Counted from the first letter of the stretch, positions 1-8,939 are shown. The stretch: DNA of 34,221 nucleotides from Arcicella sp. (GCA_025454855.1 JALONS010000032.1:1-34221), one strand, 5' to 3'. Notes: a model not told the origin generated them from the letters alone. Program-made: numbers and translations.

Positions 1-1217
1 TTAACAGGTTGAAATGAAGATAGATATAAGGCTGGATAGCTTCCAGCCACTAAACCCGTAAGTAAACTAATTCCAAGACCAATTAACCAAAACCAAGGAT
101 TTGACCATAAAATGGACATATTTTTATCAGAAACTTGGTTAAAAAATGATAATGAAAATTCCACCAAAAGTAAGGACAGCACAAAAGCGAAGACCACTAC
201 CAATAACGATTCACTCAAAAATTGTGAGATTAATTGCCCTCTCATCGAGCCAATTGCCTTCCGAACGCCCACTTCCTTAGCTCTTTTTTCGGAACGGGCG
301 GTACTCAAATTCATAAAATTGATGCAAGCCAAGAGCAATACAAAAAGCCCAATTACGCCAAAAAGCCAGACGAATGTGACAATCCCACCAATGTTTACGC
401 CATTTTTGAAATCCGAATACAAATGCCATTTGCTCATGGGATGTAAGAAAAAGGCGGGTTTGTAAGGAGGCGGATTGTCCCTTTTCATCCGAATGTCCTT
501 GATTTTGACTGAAACTTTCTCGAAATCTGCCTCTTTTTTTAGTTGCGTATAAATCAAAAAAGAATTAGCGTCCCATTCATCTTTTGTATTATTGGCATTG
601 CCTTCAATGGTTAGGTACAGCTTCCATGTAGAAAGAAAGTGTACATCTTTGAAATCACTATTATTTGGAAAATCTTCATAAACGCCCACTACTTTTGCAT
701 TGGCTTTATTGTCAATTTTGATTACTTTATTGAGGGGATTTTCAGAATTAAAGAACGTTTTTGCCAACGACTCAGAAAGGAGAATGGAGTTTACGTCTTT
801 CAAGCCCGCACGAGTACCAGCAATCATTTTCAAGGACATCATTTCAGTAAAATCAGGCTCTACAAAACTGCCTTCTTTTGAAAATTTTTGGTTTCCCATC
901 GTCAAGATATGAGCATAGTTATTGGAAGCTACACTAACTGCCTCAAAATCAGGATATTTGCTTCTTAATTCTTCTGCCAATGGTATTGGTAAAGAAGAAT
1001 AAGTTGCCACATCGGCATCAAATTTGACATTTTGCCAAACCTGAGCAATTCTATCGTAATTTTTATGAGATTTATTAAAAGAAACCTCATCCCAAACCCA
1101 TAATCCAATGAGCATTGCTACTGCCATACCCACCGCCAAACCGGCGATATTGATAAACGAATAAACCTTATTTCGTTGAAGGTTTCGGAATGCGATTTTT
1201 AGATAGTTTTGTAACAT
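1..1217 (-). CDS. ABC transporter permease, MacB/FtsX type (partial, C-terminus outside window)
   Basis: The minus-strand frame is open from an ATG at 1217 to the window edge, about 405 codons, so roughly the C-terminal half is missing. The protein begins MLQNYLKIAFRNLQRNKVYS and has a first membrane segment around residues 20-42 (INIAGLAVGMAVAMLIGLW), then a periplasmic MacB-like core, then the FtsX block with the family motif ARSEKRAKEVGVRKAIGS and the loop LVAGSYPALYLSSFQP near the edge. It is very similar at the N-terminus to the lone permease at 13717-16107. It is the last visible gene of a minus-strand run adaptor, ATPase, permease, permease, so it probably shares the upstream ATPase. 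Such permeases do not usually import; they drive periplasmic or outer-membrane export or lipoprotein transfer. Substrate unknown. Confidence 0.85.
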   Translation of the reverse strand, partial: MLQNYLKIAFRNLQRNKVYSFINIAGLAVGMAVAMLIGLWVWDEVSFNKSHKNYDRIAQVWQNVKFDADVATYSSLPIPLAEELRSKYPDFEAVSVASNNYAHILTMGNQKFSKEGSFVEPDFTEMMSLKMIAGTRAGLKDVNSILLSESLAKTFFNSENPLNKVIKIDNKANAKVVGVYEDFPNNSDFKDVHFLSTWKLYLTIEGNANNTKDEWDANSFLIYTQLKKEADFEKVSVKIKDIRMKRDNPPPYKPAFFLHPMSKWHLYSDFKNGVNIGGIVTFVWLFGVIGLFVLLLACINFMNLSTARSEKRAKEVGVRKAIGSMRGQLISQFLSESLLVVVFAFVLSLLLVEFSLSFFNQVSDKNMSILWSNPWFWLIGLGISLLTGLVAGSYPALYLSSFQPV

Positions 1218-1233
1218 GATTTTGGTATTTTAA

Positions 1234-1284
1234 AATAATATTTAGTAGAGACAGGGCATTGCCCTGTCTCTACTAAATATTATT
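1234..1284. repeat. Perfect 24-bp inverted repeat, REP-like hairpin with GTAG ends
   Basis: Arms 1234-1257 and 1261-1284 are perfect reverse complements around a 3-nt loop (att). The core 1245-1273 begins GTAG and ends CTAC, the layout of REP elements mobilised by RAYT (TnpA-REP) enzymes. It fills most of the gap between two co-directional permease genes, and the TAA stop of the upstream permease (1280-1282, minus strand) lies in one arm. In RNA it would fold into a very stable hairpin, so it could also end transcription or limit mRNA decay. The REP reading is inference. Confidence 0.8.
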
Positions 1285-3691
1285 CTGTTCTCAATGATTT
1301 CACAGGATTTGCCAAAGCGGCTCTTGATGACTGCCAGCCTACCGTTATGATGGCAATGATTCCCGTTAGTAAAATTGCTACGGCAAAAACACTTACTCCG
1401 ATGCTGATTCGGTATTCAAAATCTTGTAACCAACCATTCAATACCCACCAAGCAACGGGGGCGGCTATGATGAAAGCGATGATGATTAAGATGGTAAATT
1501 CTTTACCAAAAAGCCATAAAATCTGCCCTACCGAAGCTCCAAGCACTTTTCTTACGCCAATTTCTTTTGTTTTTTGGGCTACCATGAAACTCACTAAACC
1601 GTATAATCCCAAACAGCCAATCAAGATGGCAATCAGAGCAAAGACTTGAATCAGTCCCAACATTGCCGTTTCCAAAATGTACATTTTACCGATGGCTTCG
1701 TCATAGAATTCGTACTCAAATACAAAATCGGGGAAGGTAGCAGTCCAAATTTTATCCAATTGTTTAATGGTTTGCTGAGCATCCGCCATGTTCATTTTCA
1801 CGGCAACGGTTCGGAACATATCGGTGGAAGATGTAATAGCCAACGGAGGAATTTTTTCGTGCAAAGTCATCACGTGATAATCTTGAACAACACCCACGAT
1901 GGTCATCTTTCTACCGTTAAATTCTATGATTTTGTTTAGCACTTTATCATTGGATTTTTCACCCAAACGTCTCACCATTTCTTCATTAACCAATGCTTCT
2001 CGCATGGTATCTATGTGAGCAATGTTTCGTCCTGCTAAGAGTTTAATCCCATATAATTTGAGATAATCTTCATCCACGTACTTTGTATTCAACTGAAACT
2101 TCTCATCTTGTTGTCGAGTACCATATCTAACGTTTGTTGTATTATGACTTTGTGACATCGGGGGAGTCCAGATATAAGATACACTTTCAATGGCAGAAAT
2201 ATTTTTGAATTGGTTTTTTAACGTTGCTAATTTGATGGCATCTTGCTGAGGAACAGGCATTTGCAAAATAGCGTCGTGCTTGAAGCCCATTTCGGATTTG
2301 GTAAAATGATTCATTTGTGAACTCACCACAATGGTACCAATTACCAAGATTTGGGTAATGACAAACTGCATAACTACTAAGGCTTTTCTGACAGAAACAC
2401 CTCCTAAACTTTGAGTACTGATTTTACCCTTCAGGGCAATAATGGTATTAAATCCACCCAATACAAAACCAGGATATGAGCCTGCTAAAAATACTAAAGC
2501 GAGAATTGTGAAGATGAAGATTGCCCAAAAGCGAAAGGCGATTAATTCAGAGAAAATCATCTTGTAACCAATCAGACCTTCTTGCCAGTTGCTCAAAAAT
2601 GGGAAGAGTACAGAAGCAAAAATATAAGAGAAAATTGCTGCTAAAACTGTAATGATGGCGGTTTCAGCGATAAATTGCCAGAACAATTGCCCTCTCGAAC
2701 TCCCCATAACTTTGCGAACTCCCACTTCTTTAGAGCGTTTGAGGGCTTGGGCAGTTGCCATATTCACGAAATTGATACAGGCGGTAATCAATAAAAGAAA
2801 ACCAATGATTCCCAGAGTAGTGATGATACTTTTGGGCATTCCGTTGTAATTGTCGTTGAAGTGAATATCAGAAATTGGTTGAACGTAAAGGAATCGAGAT
2901 TTTTTTTCTTCGGGAGTCTTGTATTGTTTTTTTAGAAAAGGATTTGCTAAGTTTTGAACCTGGGCAACACTTGTATTGGGTTTCAATAAGGCATAACATT
3001 GTGTAGAACTATTAATGCCACCCCAATGGTTTTTCATGAATTTTTCCCAATCGGGGCTATACGTTCCACGAGTGGCATAACTGGCTATTATAGAGCCTTT
3101 TATATCGGTATTGGAAGGGAAATCTTGGGTAATTCCTGCCACTTTTACGTCTAAGCGTGCATCAAGGCGTAATACTTTTCCGATTGGGTCTGTATCTCCG
3201 TAATATTTTTTTGCCGTTTTTTCTGTTAAAAAAACCATGTTTGGCTTTTTTAAATCTTGAACATTTCCTTTCAAAACCTTCAAATCAAGAATAGAAAATA
3301 AGTCGGGTTCTACGAAAAACATCCCTCCGTTATCTTCTTTGAATTTCTTAGTTGGCACGCCATTCTCCATTAAAGCGAGTGTGACAGAACCTTCATTATA
3401 GACCATTGCAACTTTCTCTAAAGGAGCAATTTCCGCACGGGCGGCATCTCCTAAAGGGGCAGGAACGCCAGGAGTGTAAAACTCACCATCGGGGGTATTG
3501 AAATAAGAGACGATTCTTACCACACGGTCGGCGTTTTTGTGGTATCTATCAAAACTCAAATGAAATGATACCATCATATAAATCAAGATGGCACAAGTAA
3601 GCCCCAATGTCAAACCAAGTACATTGAGGGTAGTGTATGCCTTGTAGCGAAGCAATGTTCGGTAGGCTATTTTTAAGTAGTTGCGTAACAT
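1280..3691 (-). CDS. ABC transporter permease, MacB/FtsX type, full length
   Basis: The 803-residue protein has the duplicated architecture usual for Bacteroidota permeases of this type: an N-terminal membrane helix at about 21-42, a first MacB-like periplasmic domain to about 250, a first FtsX block around 290-405 with RSKEVGVRKVMGSSRGQL and FLAGSYPGFVLGGF, a second membrane helix near 430-452, a second periplasmic domain, and a final FtsX block from about 685 with KTKEIGVRKVLGAS. It ends NPVKSLRTE, the same ending as the permease at 13717-16107. The ATG at 3691 directly follows a purine-rich inverted-repeat region. It lies downstream of an ATPase and an adaptor gene in the same direction, suggesting one export machine acting in the inner membrane and periplasm. 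Substrate cannot be told from sequence. Confidence 0.93.
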   Translation of the reverse strand: MLRNYLKIAYRTLLRYKAYTTLNVLGLTLGLTCAILIYMMVSFHLSFDRYHKNADRVVRIVSYFNTPDGEFYTPGVPAPLGDAARAEIAPLEKVAMVYNEGSVTLALMENGVPTKKFKEDNGGMFFVEPDLFSILDLKVLKGNVQDLKKPNMVFLTEKTAKKYYGDTDPIGKVLRLDARLDVKVAGITQDFPSNTDIKGSIIASYATRGTYSPDWEKFMKNHWGGINSSTQCYALLKPNTSVAQVQNLANPFLKKQYKTPEEKKSRFLYVQPISDIHFNDNYNGMPKSIITTLGIIGFLLLITACINFVNMATAQALKRSKEVGVRKVMGSSRGQLFWQFIAETAIITVLAAIFSYIFASVLFPFLSNWQEGLIGYKMIFSELIAFRFWAIFIFTILALVFLAGSYPGFVLGGFNTIIALKGKISTQSLGGVSVRKALVVMQFVITQILVIGTIVVSSQMNHFTKSEMGFKHDAILQMPVPQQDAIKLATLKNQFKNISAIESVSYIWTPPMSQSHNTTNVRYGTRQQDEKFQLNTKYVDEDYLKLYGIKLLAGRNIAHIDTMREALVNEEMVRRLGEKSNDKVLNKIIEFNGRKMTIVGVVQDYHVMTLHEKIPPLAITSSTDMFRTVAVKMNMADAQQTIKQLDKIWTATFPDFVFEYEFYDEAIGKMYILETAMLGLIQVFALIAILIGCLGLYGLVSFMVAQKTKEIGVRKVLGASVGQILWLFGKEFTILIIIAFIIAAPVAWWVLNGWLQDFEYRISIGVSVFAVAILLTGIIAIITVGWQSSRAALANPVKSLRTE

Positions 3692-4049
3692 ATTGAAGGA
3701 GGAAGGGAAATGGAAGAAAGGGAGGAAGGTATCCCAACTTTTGCTATCTCTTCATTAAAATTTTTCTTTTCTTGTTTGTATTAATCCGTAAAGCATGGCT
3801 GAAATTTTCTTTGTTTTTCTAATAATTCCATGCCTTTTTTCAATTCGCATTATTTTATTAGTAGGAAAGGTGAAAAGGAGGCAGGAGAAATGAAGAAAGA
3901 AAAATAAAACTCTAACTCGTTTTACCATTCAGTCTGCCAGAATACATCTAACTCTGTATATCTATTCCATTTTCAAAACCTGTTCTCATTTTCAAATTAT
4001 TTTCCCTTTTATTTTCTTCTGTCTCCATTCCTGTCTTCTTTCATTTCTC
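3692..4049. repeat. Intergenic purine/pyrimidine inverted-repeat region between ATPase and permease genes
   Basis: This 358-bp gap holds no credible gene. Plus-strand 3861-3908 (contains ggaggcaggagaaatgaag) and 4008-4050 (contains cctgtcttctttcatttctc) are imperfect reverse complements, and a third related purine-rich stretch lies at 3692-3731 right beside the permease ATG. The arms consist of loosely repeated GGARG/GAAATGAAG words rather than a single copied unit. The arrangement matches the other gap-filling inverted repeats in this window, although the words differ. Confidence 0.6.
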
Positions 4050-4727
4050 CTATTGTAAAACATTTTCCATTACCACAGACCCATCCAACATTCTTATAAT
4101 ACGATGTGCATAACGGGCATCATGTTCCGAGTGCGTAACCATTACCACAGTTGTACCTGCCTCGTTCAGATTGGTCAAAAGCTCCATTACTTCGTTACCA
4201 TTTTTTGAATCCAAATTCCCCGTAGGTTCATCGGCAAGAATCAATTTTGGATTGTTTACTACGGCACGAGCTACGGCACAACGTTGCTGCTGCCCCCCAG
4301 ATAATTGCTGAGGAAAGTGATTTCTACGGTGCATGATTTGTACTTTCTCCAATACCGCTTCTACTCGTTTTTTCCGCTCGTCGGCATCAATGCCCAAATA
4401 CAACAATGGTAATTCCACGTTTTCATAAACCGTCAATTCATCAATCAAATTGAAAGACTGAAACACAAAACCAATATTACGTTTGCGGAGGTCGGCACGC
4501 TTACGTTCGTTATAGCTAATGACCTCCTCACCGTTGAATTTAAAACTACCTTTATCGGCATCGTCTAAAAGCCCCACAATATTGAGGAGGGTTGATTTAC
4601 CGCAACCCGAAGGACCCATAATGGCAACAAATTCGCCATCTTTTACTTCAACTGATATTTTGTTAAGGGCTACCGTTTCTATATCTTCAGTGCGGTAGAT
4701 TTTTTCTAAGTCAGTTATTCTTAACAT
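4050..4727 (-). CDS. ABC transporter ATP-binding protein, LolD/MacB-like
   Basis: A complete 225-residue ATPase. Walker A is GPSGCGKST at 38-46, Q-loop FVFQSFN near 88-94, signature LSGGQQQR at 142-149, Walker B LILADEPTGNLDS at 162-174 and the H-loop histidine at 199 (VTHSEHD). The LSGGQQQR signature, the TGNLDS motif and the short length are typical of the MacB/LolD/FtsE group that partners FtsX-fold permeases. It sits between the adaptor gene upstream and the two permeases downstream, all on the minus strand, and should power them from the cytoplasmic face. The symbols lolD or macB would over-specify the substrate, so none is given. Confidence 0.95.
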   Translation of the reverse strand: MLRITDLEKIYRTEDIETVALNKISVEVKDGEFVAIMGPSGCGKSTLLNIVGLLDDADKGSFKFNGEEVISYNERKRADLRKRNIGFVFQSFNLIDELTVYENVELPLLYLGIDADERKKRVEAVLEKVQIMHRRNHFPQQLSGGQQQRCAVARAVVNNPKLILADEPTGNLDSKNGNEVMELLTNLNEAGTTVVMVTHSEHDARYAHRIIRMLDGSVVMENVLQ

Positions 4728-4766
4728 GATATTTTTGGTTTTAATGAATGTCTGTTTTATTGTTTG

Positions 4767-4825
4767 GTAGGGGCGAATAGCATTCGCCTTTGTTTTCCAA
4801 ATTGGCGAATGCTATTCGCCACTAC
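4767..4825. repeat. Inverted pair of REP-like hairpins (BIME-like)
   Basis: Arms 4767-4788 and 4804-4825 (22 bp each) are reverse complements with one mismatch, separated by 15 nt. Each arm is itself a hairpin (GGCGAAT-AGC-ATTCGCC), and the pair is bounded by GTAG at the left and CTAC at the right. This two-hairpin design matches bacterial BIMEs. It lies between the adaptor and ATPase genes of the export operon. Confidence 0.8.
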
Positions 4826-4834
4826 TCACATCTA

Positions 4835-6094
4835 TTACTTCGGGGCTTTTATGACCAATTCCTGCATATCACCGTAATTTTCATAGCTACTTGTTACTAC
4901 TTTATCCCCCACCTTTAATCCACTCATAACTTCGTAATAATCAGGGTTTTGTCTGCCTAATTGAATATCAACTTTATATGCTTTTGTACCGTTTTCATTA
5001 ACCTTGAAAATCCAATTGCCACCCGTTTGTTGATAAAAACCACCCTTTGTTAATAGAATCGCCTGCGTATCGTCGCTCAATGAAAGGCGAACTTGGAGTG
5101 TCTGCCCACGGCGAATGTTACTCGGAGGTGTACCCACAAACTCCATATCTACCTGAAAACGCCCATTGGTTACTTGCGAATAAACCTTTCTAACTTTCAG
5201 TTTATAAGTTTTATCCGAAATGGTAAACTCACCCGTCAATCCAATGAAAACCCTTGAAATATAATGCTCGTCAATATCTGCCCGAACTTTGAAACCACTC
5301 AATACGTCAATTTGCCCCAAGCGTTGTCCACGAGTTTTCAATTCTCCGATTTCCGCATTTCTCGAAGTCAATTGACCATCCACGGGAGCTTTCACAATCA
5401 AGTCTTCTGCCTTTTTACGCATCAATGCCAAAGTAGTTTGGTTGCGAGAAATAGTCTCACGCATTTGGTTGATTTGCTGATTAGTCGTTACCGAATCTTG
5501 CTTTAATGTTTGACTCACCAATTTTCTCCGACGGGTCTGATAGTTGTACGCATTCAATGACGCTTTGTAATCTTGTTCCGAAATCACTTTTTCACGGTAA
5601 AGACGCTCATTTAGCTTGAAAAGACGTTCAGCTTCAGCAAATCCATTATCAATATCCGCTTGTGAATTTTGGTACTGAATCGTTGCCTGAGCCGCCAAAT
5701 TGCGAGTATATTGCATTTGGGTTTGTAGCTGAAAAACCGAAGTTTCTTGGTTCGCCAATGATAATTCTAAATCTGAGTTTGCCAATTTCATAATGGGTTG
5801 CCCTTTTCTGAGGGTAGCACCATCCTCAGCGTATAATTCTTCTACTCGTCCGCCCTCGATGGCATCCAAATAAATAGTTTGTATTGGCATCACAACGCCA
5901 TTGATGGGAATAAACTCTTGAAAATTTCCCTTGCTTACTTCTGTAATCATCAAACGGTCTTGCTCAACATTGAGCTTCGATTTTCCTGTGGAGCTTAAGT
6001 AAGCGGCTGCTATTAGACCAACTAAGGCTACTCCTCCTGCTATTGGAAGAATCTTCTTCATTGACCATTTCTTTTTTTCTATGACTCTGTCCAT
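4835..6094 (-). CDS. Membrane-fusion (HlyD/MacA-like) periplasmic adaptor subunit
   Basis: The 419-residue protein starts with a basic stretch and a single membrane anchor at about residues 14-32 (ILPIAGGVALVGLIAAAYL). A lipoyl-like segment follows (GGRVEELYAEDGATLRKGQP), then a long polar alpha-helical hairpin around 110-225 with many Q, E, R and N residues, a second lipoyl half (IVKAPVDGQLTSRNAEIGE), and beta-barrel and membrane-proximal domains ending at VVTSSYENYGDMQELVIKAP. This order is that of MacA/HlyD adaptors, which connect an inner-membrane pump to an outer-membrane duct. It is the first gene of the minus-strand operon with the ATPase and two permeases. No TolC-like gene is visible nearby. 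The ATG at 6094 gives the anchor directly and is the likely start. Confidence 0.93.
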   Translation of the reverse strand: MDRVIEKKKWSMKKILPIAGGVALVGLIAAAYLSSTGKSKLNVEQDRLMITEVSKGNFQEFIPINGVVMPIQTIYLDAIEGGRVEELYAEDGATLRKGQPIMKLANSDLELSLANQETSVFQLQTQMQYTRNLAAQATIQYQNSQADIDNGFAEAERLFKLNERLYREKVISEQDYKASLNAYNYQTRRRKLVSQTLKQDSVTTNQQINQMRETISRNQTTLALMRKKAEDLIVKAPVDGQLTSRNAEIGELKTRGQRLGQIDVLSGFKVRADIDEHYISRVFIGLTGEFTISDKTYKLKVRKVYSQVTNGRFQVDMEFVGTPPSNIRRGQTLQVRLSLSDDTQAILLTKGGFYQQTGGNWIFKVNENGTKAYKVDIQLGRQNPDYYEVMSGLKVGDKVVTSSYENYGDMQELVIKAPK

Positions 6095-6995
6095 GACTTT
6101 AATTGTTGAATTACGAGTGGCGAATTATTAAATGCTAAATAAGTTCTGATAATACATTTAACAAATTGATGCCAAAGTGTTAAGTATTTGAAATTCAGTA
6201 GATTAACTTTATTTATTGTTTTTAATCTGTTCGGTTTTGATACACTTTTTGTACGTTGGCGGACGGTGGAGTAACCTCAAAATTAAATTTTGCTATTTTC
6301 ATGATTAGAAAATTCATGACATCAGATAATATACATTGAATCACCACATGATTTTAGCCCTATTACTCTTGATAAATGTATTTACTCTCTCTCACCGTTA
6401 ATCGTTCCTATTCCTATTTAAAAATTAAACTTTTTTGAAATATGCCTTTTCTTTAAAAAATATAATTTTACTGATTCGTTTAAAGTATAATATTCTACTA
6501 AATATCTACTATATTGGTACTTAAAAGATAGCCCATTAAACAACTTCTGTTACGAAAAGGAAATTTAAAACTTCTTGATTATTTTCAATTTACCACAATT
6601 ATATAAGATGTTTTTGTGATAAATTTTCAAAAAAAAATGCAAAAAATACTTGTATATACAAGATGTGTTTTGTAGTTTTGACTCGTACTAAAAATTACAT
6701 AAATATTGAATATAAAAATTTAAAGGTAAATATTGTTAATGAATGGGGTATTTCCGTTAATGGTACTGCCCTAAGTTTCTATGCTTATGTCATAGTATAT
6801 GCTTAATATAAAAAATCTTTAAAACCAGACTTTTTACTTATTCTCTATCAATTCCATCTATGCGTTCTTACTGAACGTAATTCTTAAATTTCTTTTATTG
6901 CATTTACTGAGGACATAAATTTTATGACCATAATATTGTATTGTCTTATTGGTAAAGTACAAAAAACAATTTCAAAAATCTAATTTGTTAACAAC
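6095..6995. other. 900-bp non-coding stretch between divergent genes
   Basis: No open frame of believable length or composition occurs on either strand; the stretch is very AT-rich with stops in all frames. It must contain the start signals for the adaptor operon (minus) and the GH12-like gene (plus). I found one good plus-strand promoter at 6650-6680 overlapping a 14-bp palindrome. A minus-strand -7-like box (TAATTTTG, complement of 6278-6285) lacks a matching TTG. No tRNA or other recognised RNA was seen; an unrecognised small RNA between 6690 and 6990 is possible. Confidence 0.6.
6649..6680 (+). promoter_or_regulatory. Bacteroidota-type promoter overlapped by a perfect palindrome
   Basis: TTG at 6650-6652 is followed after 20 nt by TAGTTTTG at 6673-6680, an exact match to the TTG/TAnnTTTG pattern. 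The perfect 14-bp palindrome CTTGTATATACAAG (6649-6662) covers the -33 element, as an operator for a dimeric repressor would. Transcription would start near 6687, about 310 nt before the GH12-like gene, so either that gene has a long leader or the promoter serves a separate transcript. Confidence 0.5.
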
Positions 6996-7868
6996 ATGAA
7001 AAAACTAATCATTTTATCTTTTTCGGCTCTGGTAGCCTTCTCAAACTTAGCTTGCAAGAGTGAAGAATTACAAGATTTTATTACTTCCTCTACAAAAAAA
7101 GTAAGCTCTGCCCGCATTGACGTGGGTAATCCGCACAATACCAATACGTCGGGGCAATACGCGACCATTTGGTACGATAAATACATTATCCAAAATAACA
7201 TTTGGGGGTCAAATCCTGCGTGGCAAAATACTTGGTCAGCGGCTGGTACTGGTTGGTGGGCGTATGGTGTAAGTTCAGGACACGTAAATGGTACGGGAGG
7301 CATAAAATCATTCCCTTCGGCGGTTCGGGGTTGGGTGTACGGTCAGTGGTCAAATAACAGTGGTTTGCCTCGCCAAGTCTCTGGACTCAACGGTTGTAAC
7401 TTTTCTTGGAACACCGAAACTGCTACCACGGGGCGTTGGAATCAAATTTTAGATATTTATTTCTGCTATGACAATAATCCAGGGGGTAATAAAAACAAGA
7501 TTTCTTGCAACATATTACTTCAAACCAATCAAAGTTCTAATTATTACTGGAATGGCTGGAATCAAAACAACGCTAACCAAACCGTTGAATACCATACCAT
7601 TGGGGGCGTTGAATATACCGTAGTAATTACCCAAGACCAAGAATACAGCACAGGGCGTAAATACCCTTGGATAAACTTTCATAGAAAATACGGTACTAAC
7701 AGTATGAGTAATTATGACTTGAAACCCTTGTTCGATTTTTGTAGAAACAGAGGATGGATAAAAACGACAGATTATTTAATCTCAATTCAGAATGGATGGG
7801 AAATTGTGGATGGAAACAACGGAAATTCAAAGTTAAAATCTAATGCGTTATCTCATAATATTTGGTAA
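6996..7868 (+). CDS. GH12-like (endoglucanase-fold) secreted lipoprotein, probable missing nucleophile
   Basis: The 290-residue protein has a signal peptide ending at a likely lipidated Cys20 (FSNLACKSEE; the lipobox is loose). From about residue 55 the sequence follows glycoside hydrolase family 12 order: ATIWYDKYIIQNNIWG (56-71) like the family's YTVSNNLWG, GGIKSFP (101-107) like NVKSY, DIYF (153-156) like YDLF, then YDLKPLFDFCRNRGWI and YLISIQNGWEIVDG (260-273), where Glu269 matches the acid/base of the GTE motif. The strand that should carry the nucleophile (Y-E-L-M-I-W-L in Trichoderma Cel12A) appears here as KISCNILLQT (168-177) without Glu or Asp. It may therefore bind rather than cut glucans, or be strongly altered. 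Monocistronic by its terminator. The family call is by motif recall. Confidence 0.7.
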   Translation: MKKLIILSFSALVAFSNLACKSEELQDFITSSTKKVSSARIDVGNPHNTNTSGQYATIWYDKYIIQNNIWGSNPAWQNTWSAAGTGWWAYGVSSGHVNGTGGIKSFPSAVRGWVYGQWSNNSGLPRQVSGLNGCNFSWNTETATTGRWNQILDIYFCYDNNPGGNKNKISCNILLQTNQSSNYYWNGWNQNNANQTVEYHTIGGVEYTVVITQDQEYSTGRKYPWINFHRKYGTNSMSNYDLKPLFDFCRNRGWIKTTDYLISIQNGWEIVDGNNGNSKLKSNALSHNIW

Positions 7869-7916
7869 GAAATACGCTCAATAAGTAGAAAGGAAATAAA
7901 AATGGTCATAACGATT

Positions 7917-7950
7917 AAACTTCTGGATTCTTTGGATTCAGAAGTTTTTG
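7917..7950 (+). terminator. Rho-independent terminator after the GH12-like gene
   Basis: AAACTTCTG (7917-7925) pairs with CAGAAGTTT (7939-7947) around a 13-nt loop and is followed by more T. It lies about 50 nt after the stop codon. Confidence 0.65.
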
Positions 7951-7963
7951 TTTTCAATCCCTT

Positions 7964-7993
7964 TTGTCCTTTCAAATTCACACTATACCTTTA
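7964..7993 (+). promoter_or_regulatory. Promoter of sucD
   Basis: TTG at 7964-7966, 19 nt, then TACCTTTA at 7986-7993, seven of eight matches to TAnnTTTG. Predicted start near 8000, which leaves about a 40-nt leader before the ATG at 8041. Confidence 0.6.
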
Positions 7994-8040
7994 CACAAAA
8001 TTTAGGTGATTTTCATAAAACAATAATTCATACCAGAGAA

Positions 8041-8916
8041 ATGAGTGTACTTGTAAACAAAAACTCAAAAGTAATCGTACAAGGCTTTACGGGTTCAGAG
8101 GGTTCGTTTCATGCCCAACAAATGATAGAATACGGCACAAACGTAGTAGGTGGTGTTACACCAGGAAAAGGTGGTTCAACGCACCTCGACCGTCCCGTGT
8201 TCAATACCGTGGCTGAAGCCGTAGAAAAAGCAGGAGCTGATACTTCCATTATTTTTGTGCCACCTGCATTTGCGGCTGATGCCATCATGGAAGCGGCTGA
8301 CGCAGGTATCAAAGTAATTATTTGTATTACTGAAGGTATTCCTACCAAAGATATGATTTATGCCAAAGAGTATATTCAAGGAAAAGGAACCACGCTCATC
8401 GGACCAAACTGCCCAGGAGTAATGACCGCCGAAGAGTGTAAAGTGGGCATTATGCCAGGTTTTATTTTCACGAAAGGGAAAATTGGTATTGTGTCGAAAT
8501 CAGGAACATTAACTTATGAAGCCGTTGACCAATTAACCAAAGCTGGTTTAGGACAAACTACTGCTATCGGTATTGGTGGAGACCCCATCATTGGTACTAC
8601 TACCAAAGAAGCCGTAGAATTATTAATGAATGACCCCGAAACTGAAGGAATCGTGATGATTGGTGAAATTGGTGGAGGTATGGAAGCCGAAGCTGCTCGT
8701 TGGATTAAAGCCGACGGAAACCGTAAACCAGTAGTGGGCTTCATTGCAGGACAGACTGCTCCGAAAGGTCGTAGAATGGGTCACGCAGGAGCTATCATTG
8801 GCGGTGCAGATGATACTGCCGCTGCTAAAATGGCAATTATGCAAGAATGTGGTATTCACGTGGTGCATTCACCAGCCGATATTGGTGCAACGATGTTGAA
8901 GGCATTGGGAATGTAA
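8041..8916 (+). CDS. sucD: Succinate-CoA ligase, alpha subunit
   Basis: Converts succinyl-CoA to succinate with nucleotide formation in the TCA cycle, together with SucB encoded elsewhere. The 291-residue length equals the family norm when the ATG at 8041 is used; the frame stays open upstream to 7948, but that extension lies in the promoter and is not family-like. Visible hallmarks are the CoA-binding Rossmann start [18 protein letters not shown] (11-28), [28 protein letters not shown] (121-128), SKSGTLTYE (152-160) and the phosphohistidine loop [10 protein letters not shown] with His248. It has its own promoter and a strong terminator, so it is transcribed alone. Confidence 0.97.
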   Translation: MSVLVNKNSKVIVQGFTGSEGSFHAQQMIEYGTNVVGGVTPGKGGSTHLDRPVFNTVAEAVEKAGADTSIIFVPPAFAADAIMEAADAGIKVIICITEGIPTKDMIYAKEYIQGKGTTLIGPNCPGVMTAEECKVGIMPGFIFTKGKIGIVSKSGTLTYEAVDQLTKAGLGQTTAIGIGGDPIIGTTTKEAVELLMNDPETEGIVMIGEIGGGMEAEAARWIKADGNRKPVVGFIAGQTAPKGRRMGHAGAIIGGADDTAAAKMAIMQECGIHVVHSPADIGATMLKALGM

Positions 8917-8939
8917 TTGGCAAGTAATAATAATTTCAG

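Noticed and set aside
6980-7303. 107-residue minus-strand frame
   Set aside because: Runs antisense through the GH12-like gene and has no family-like content.
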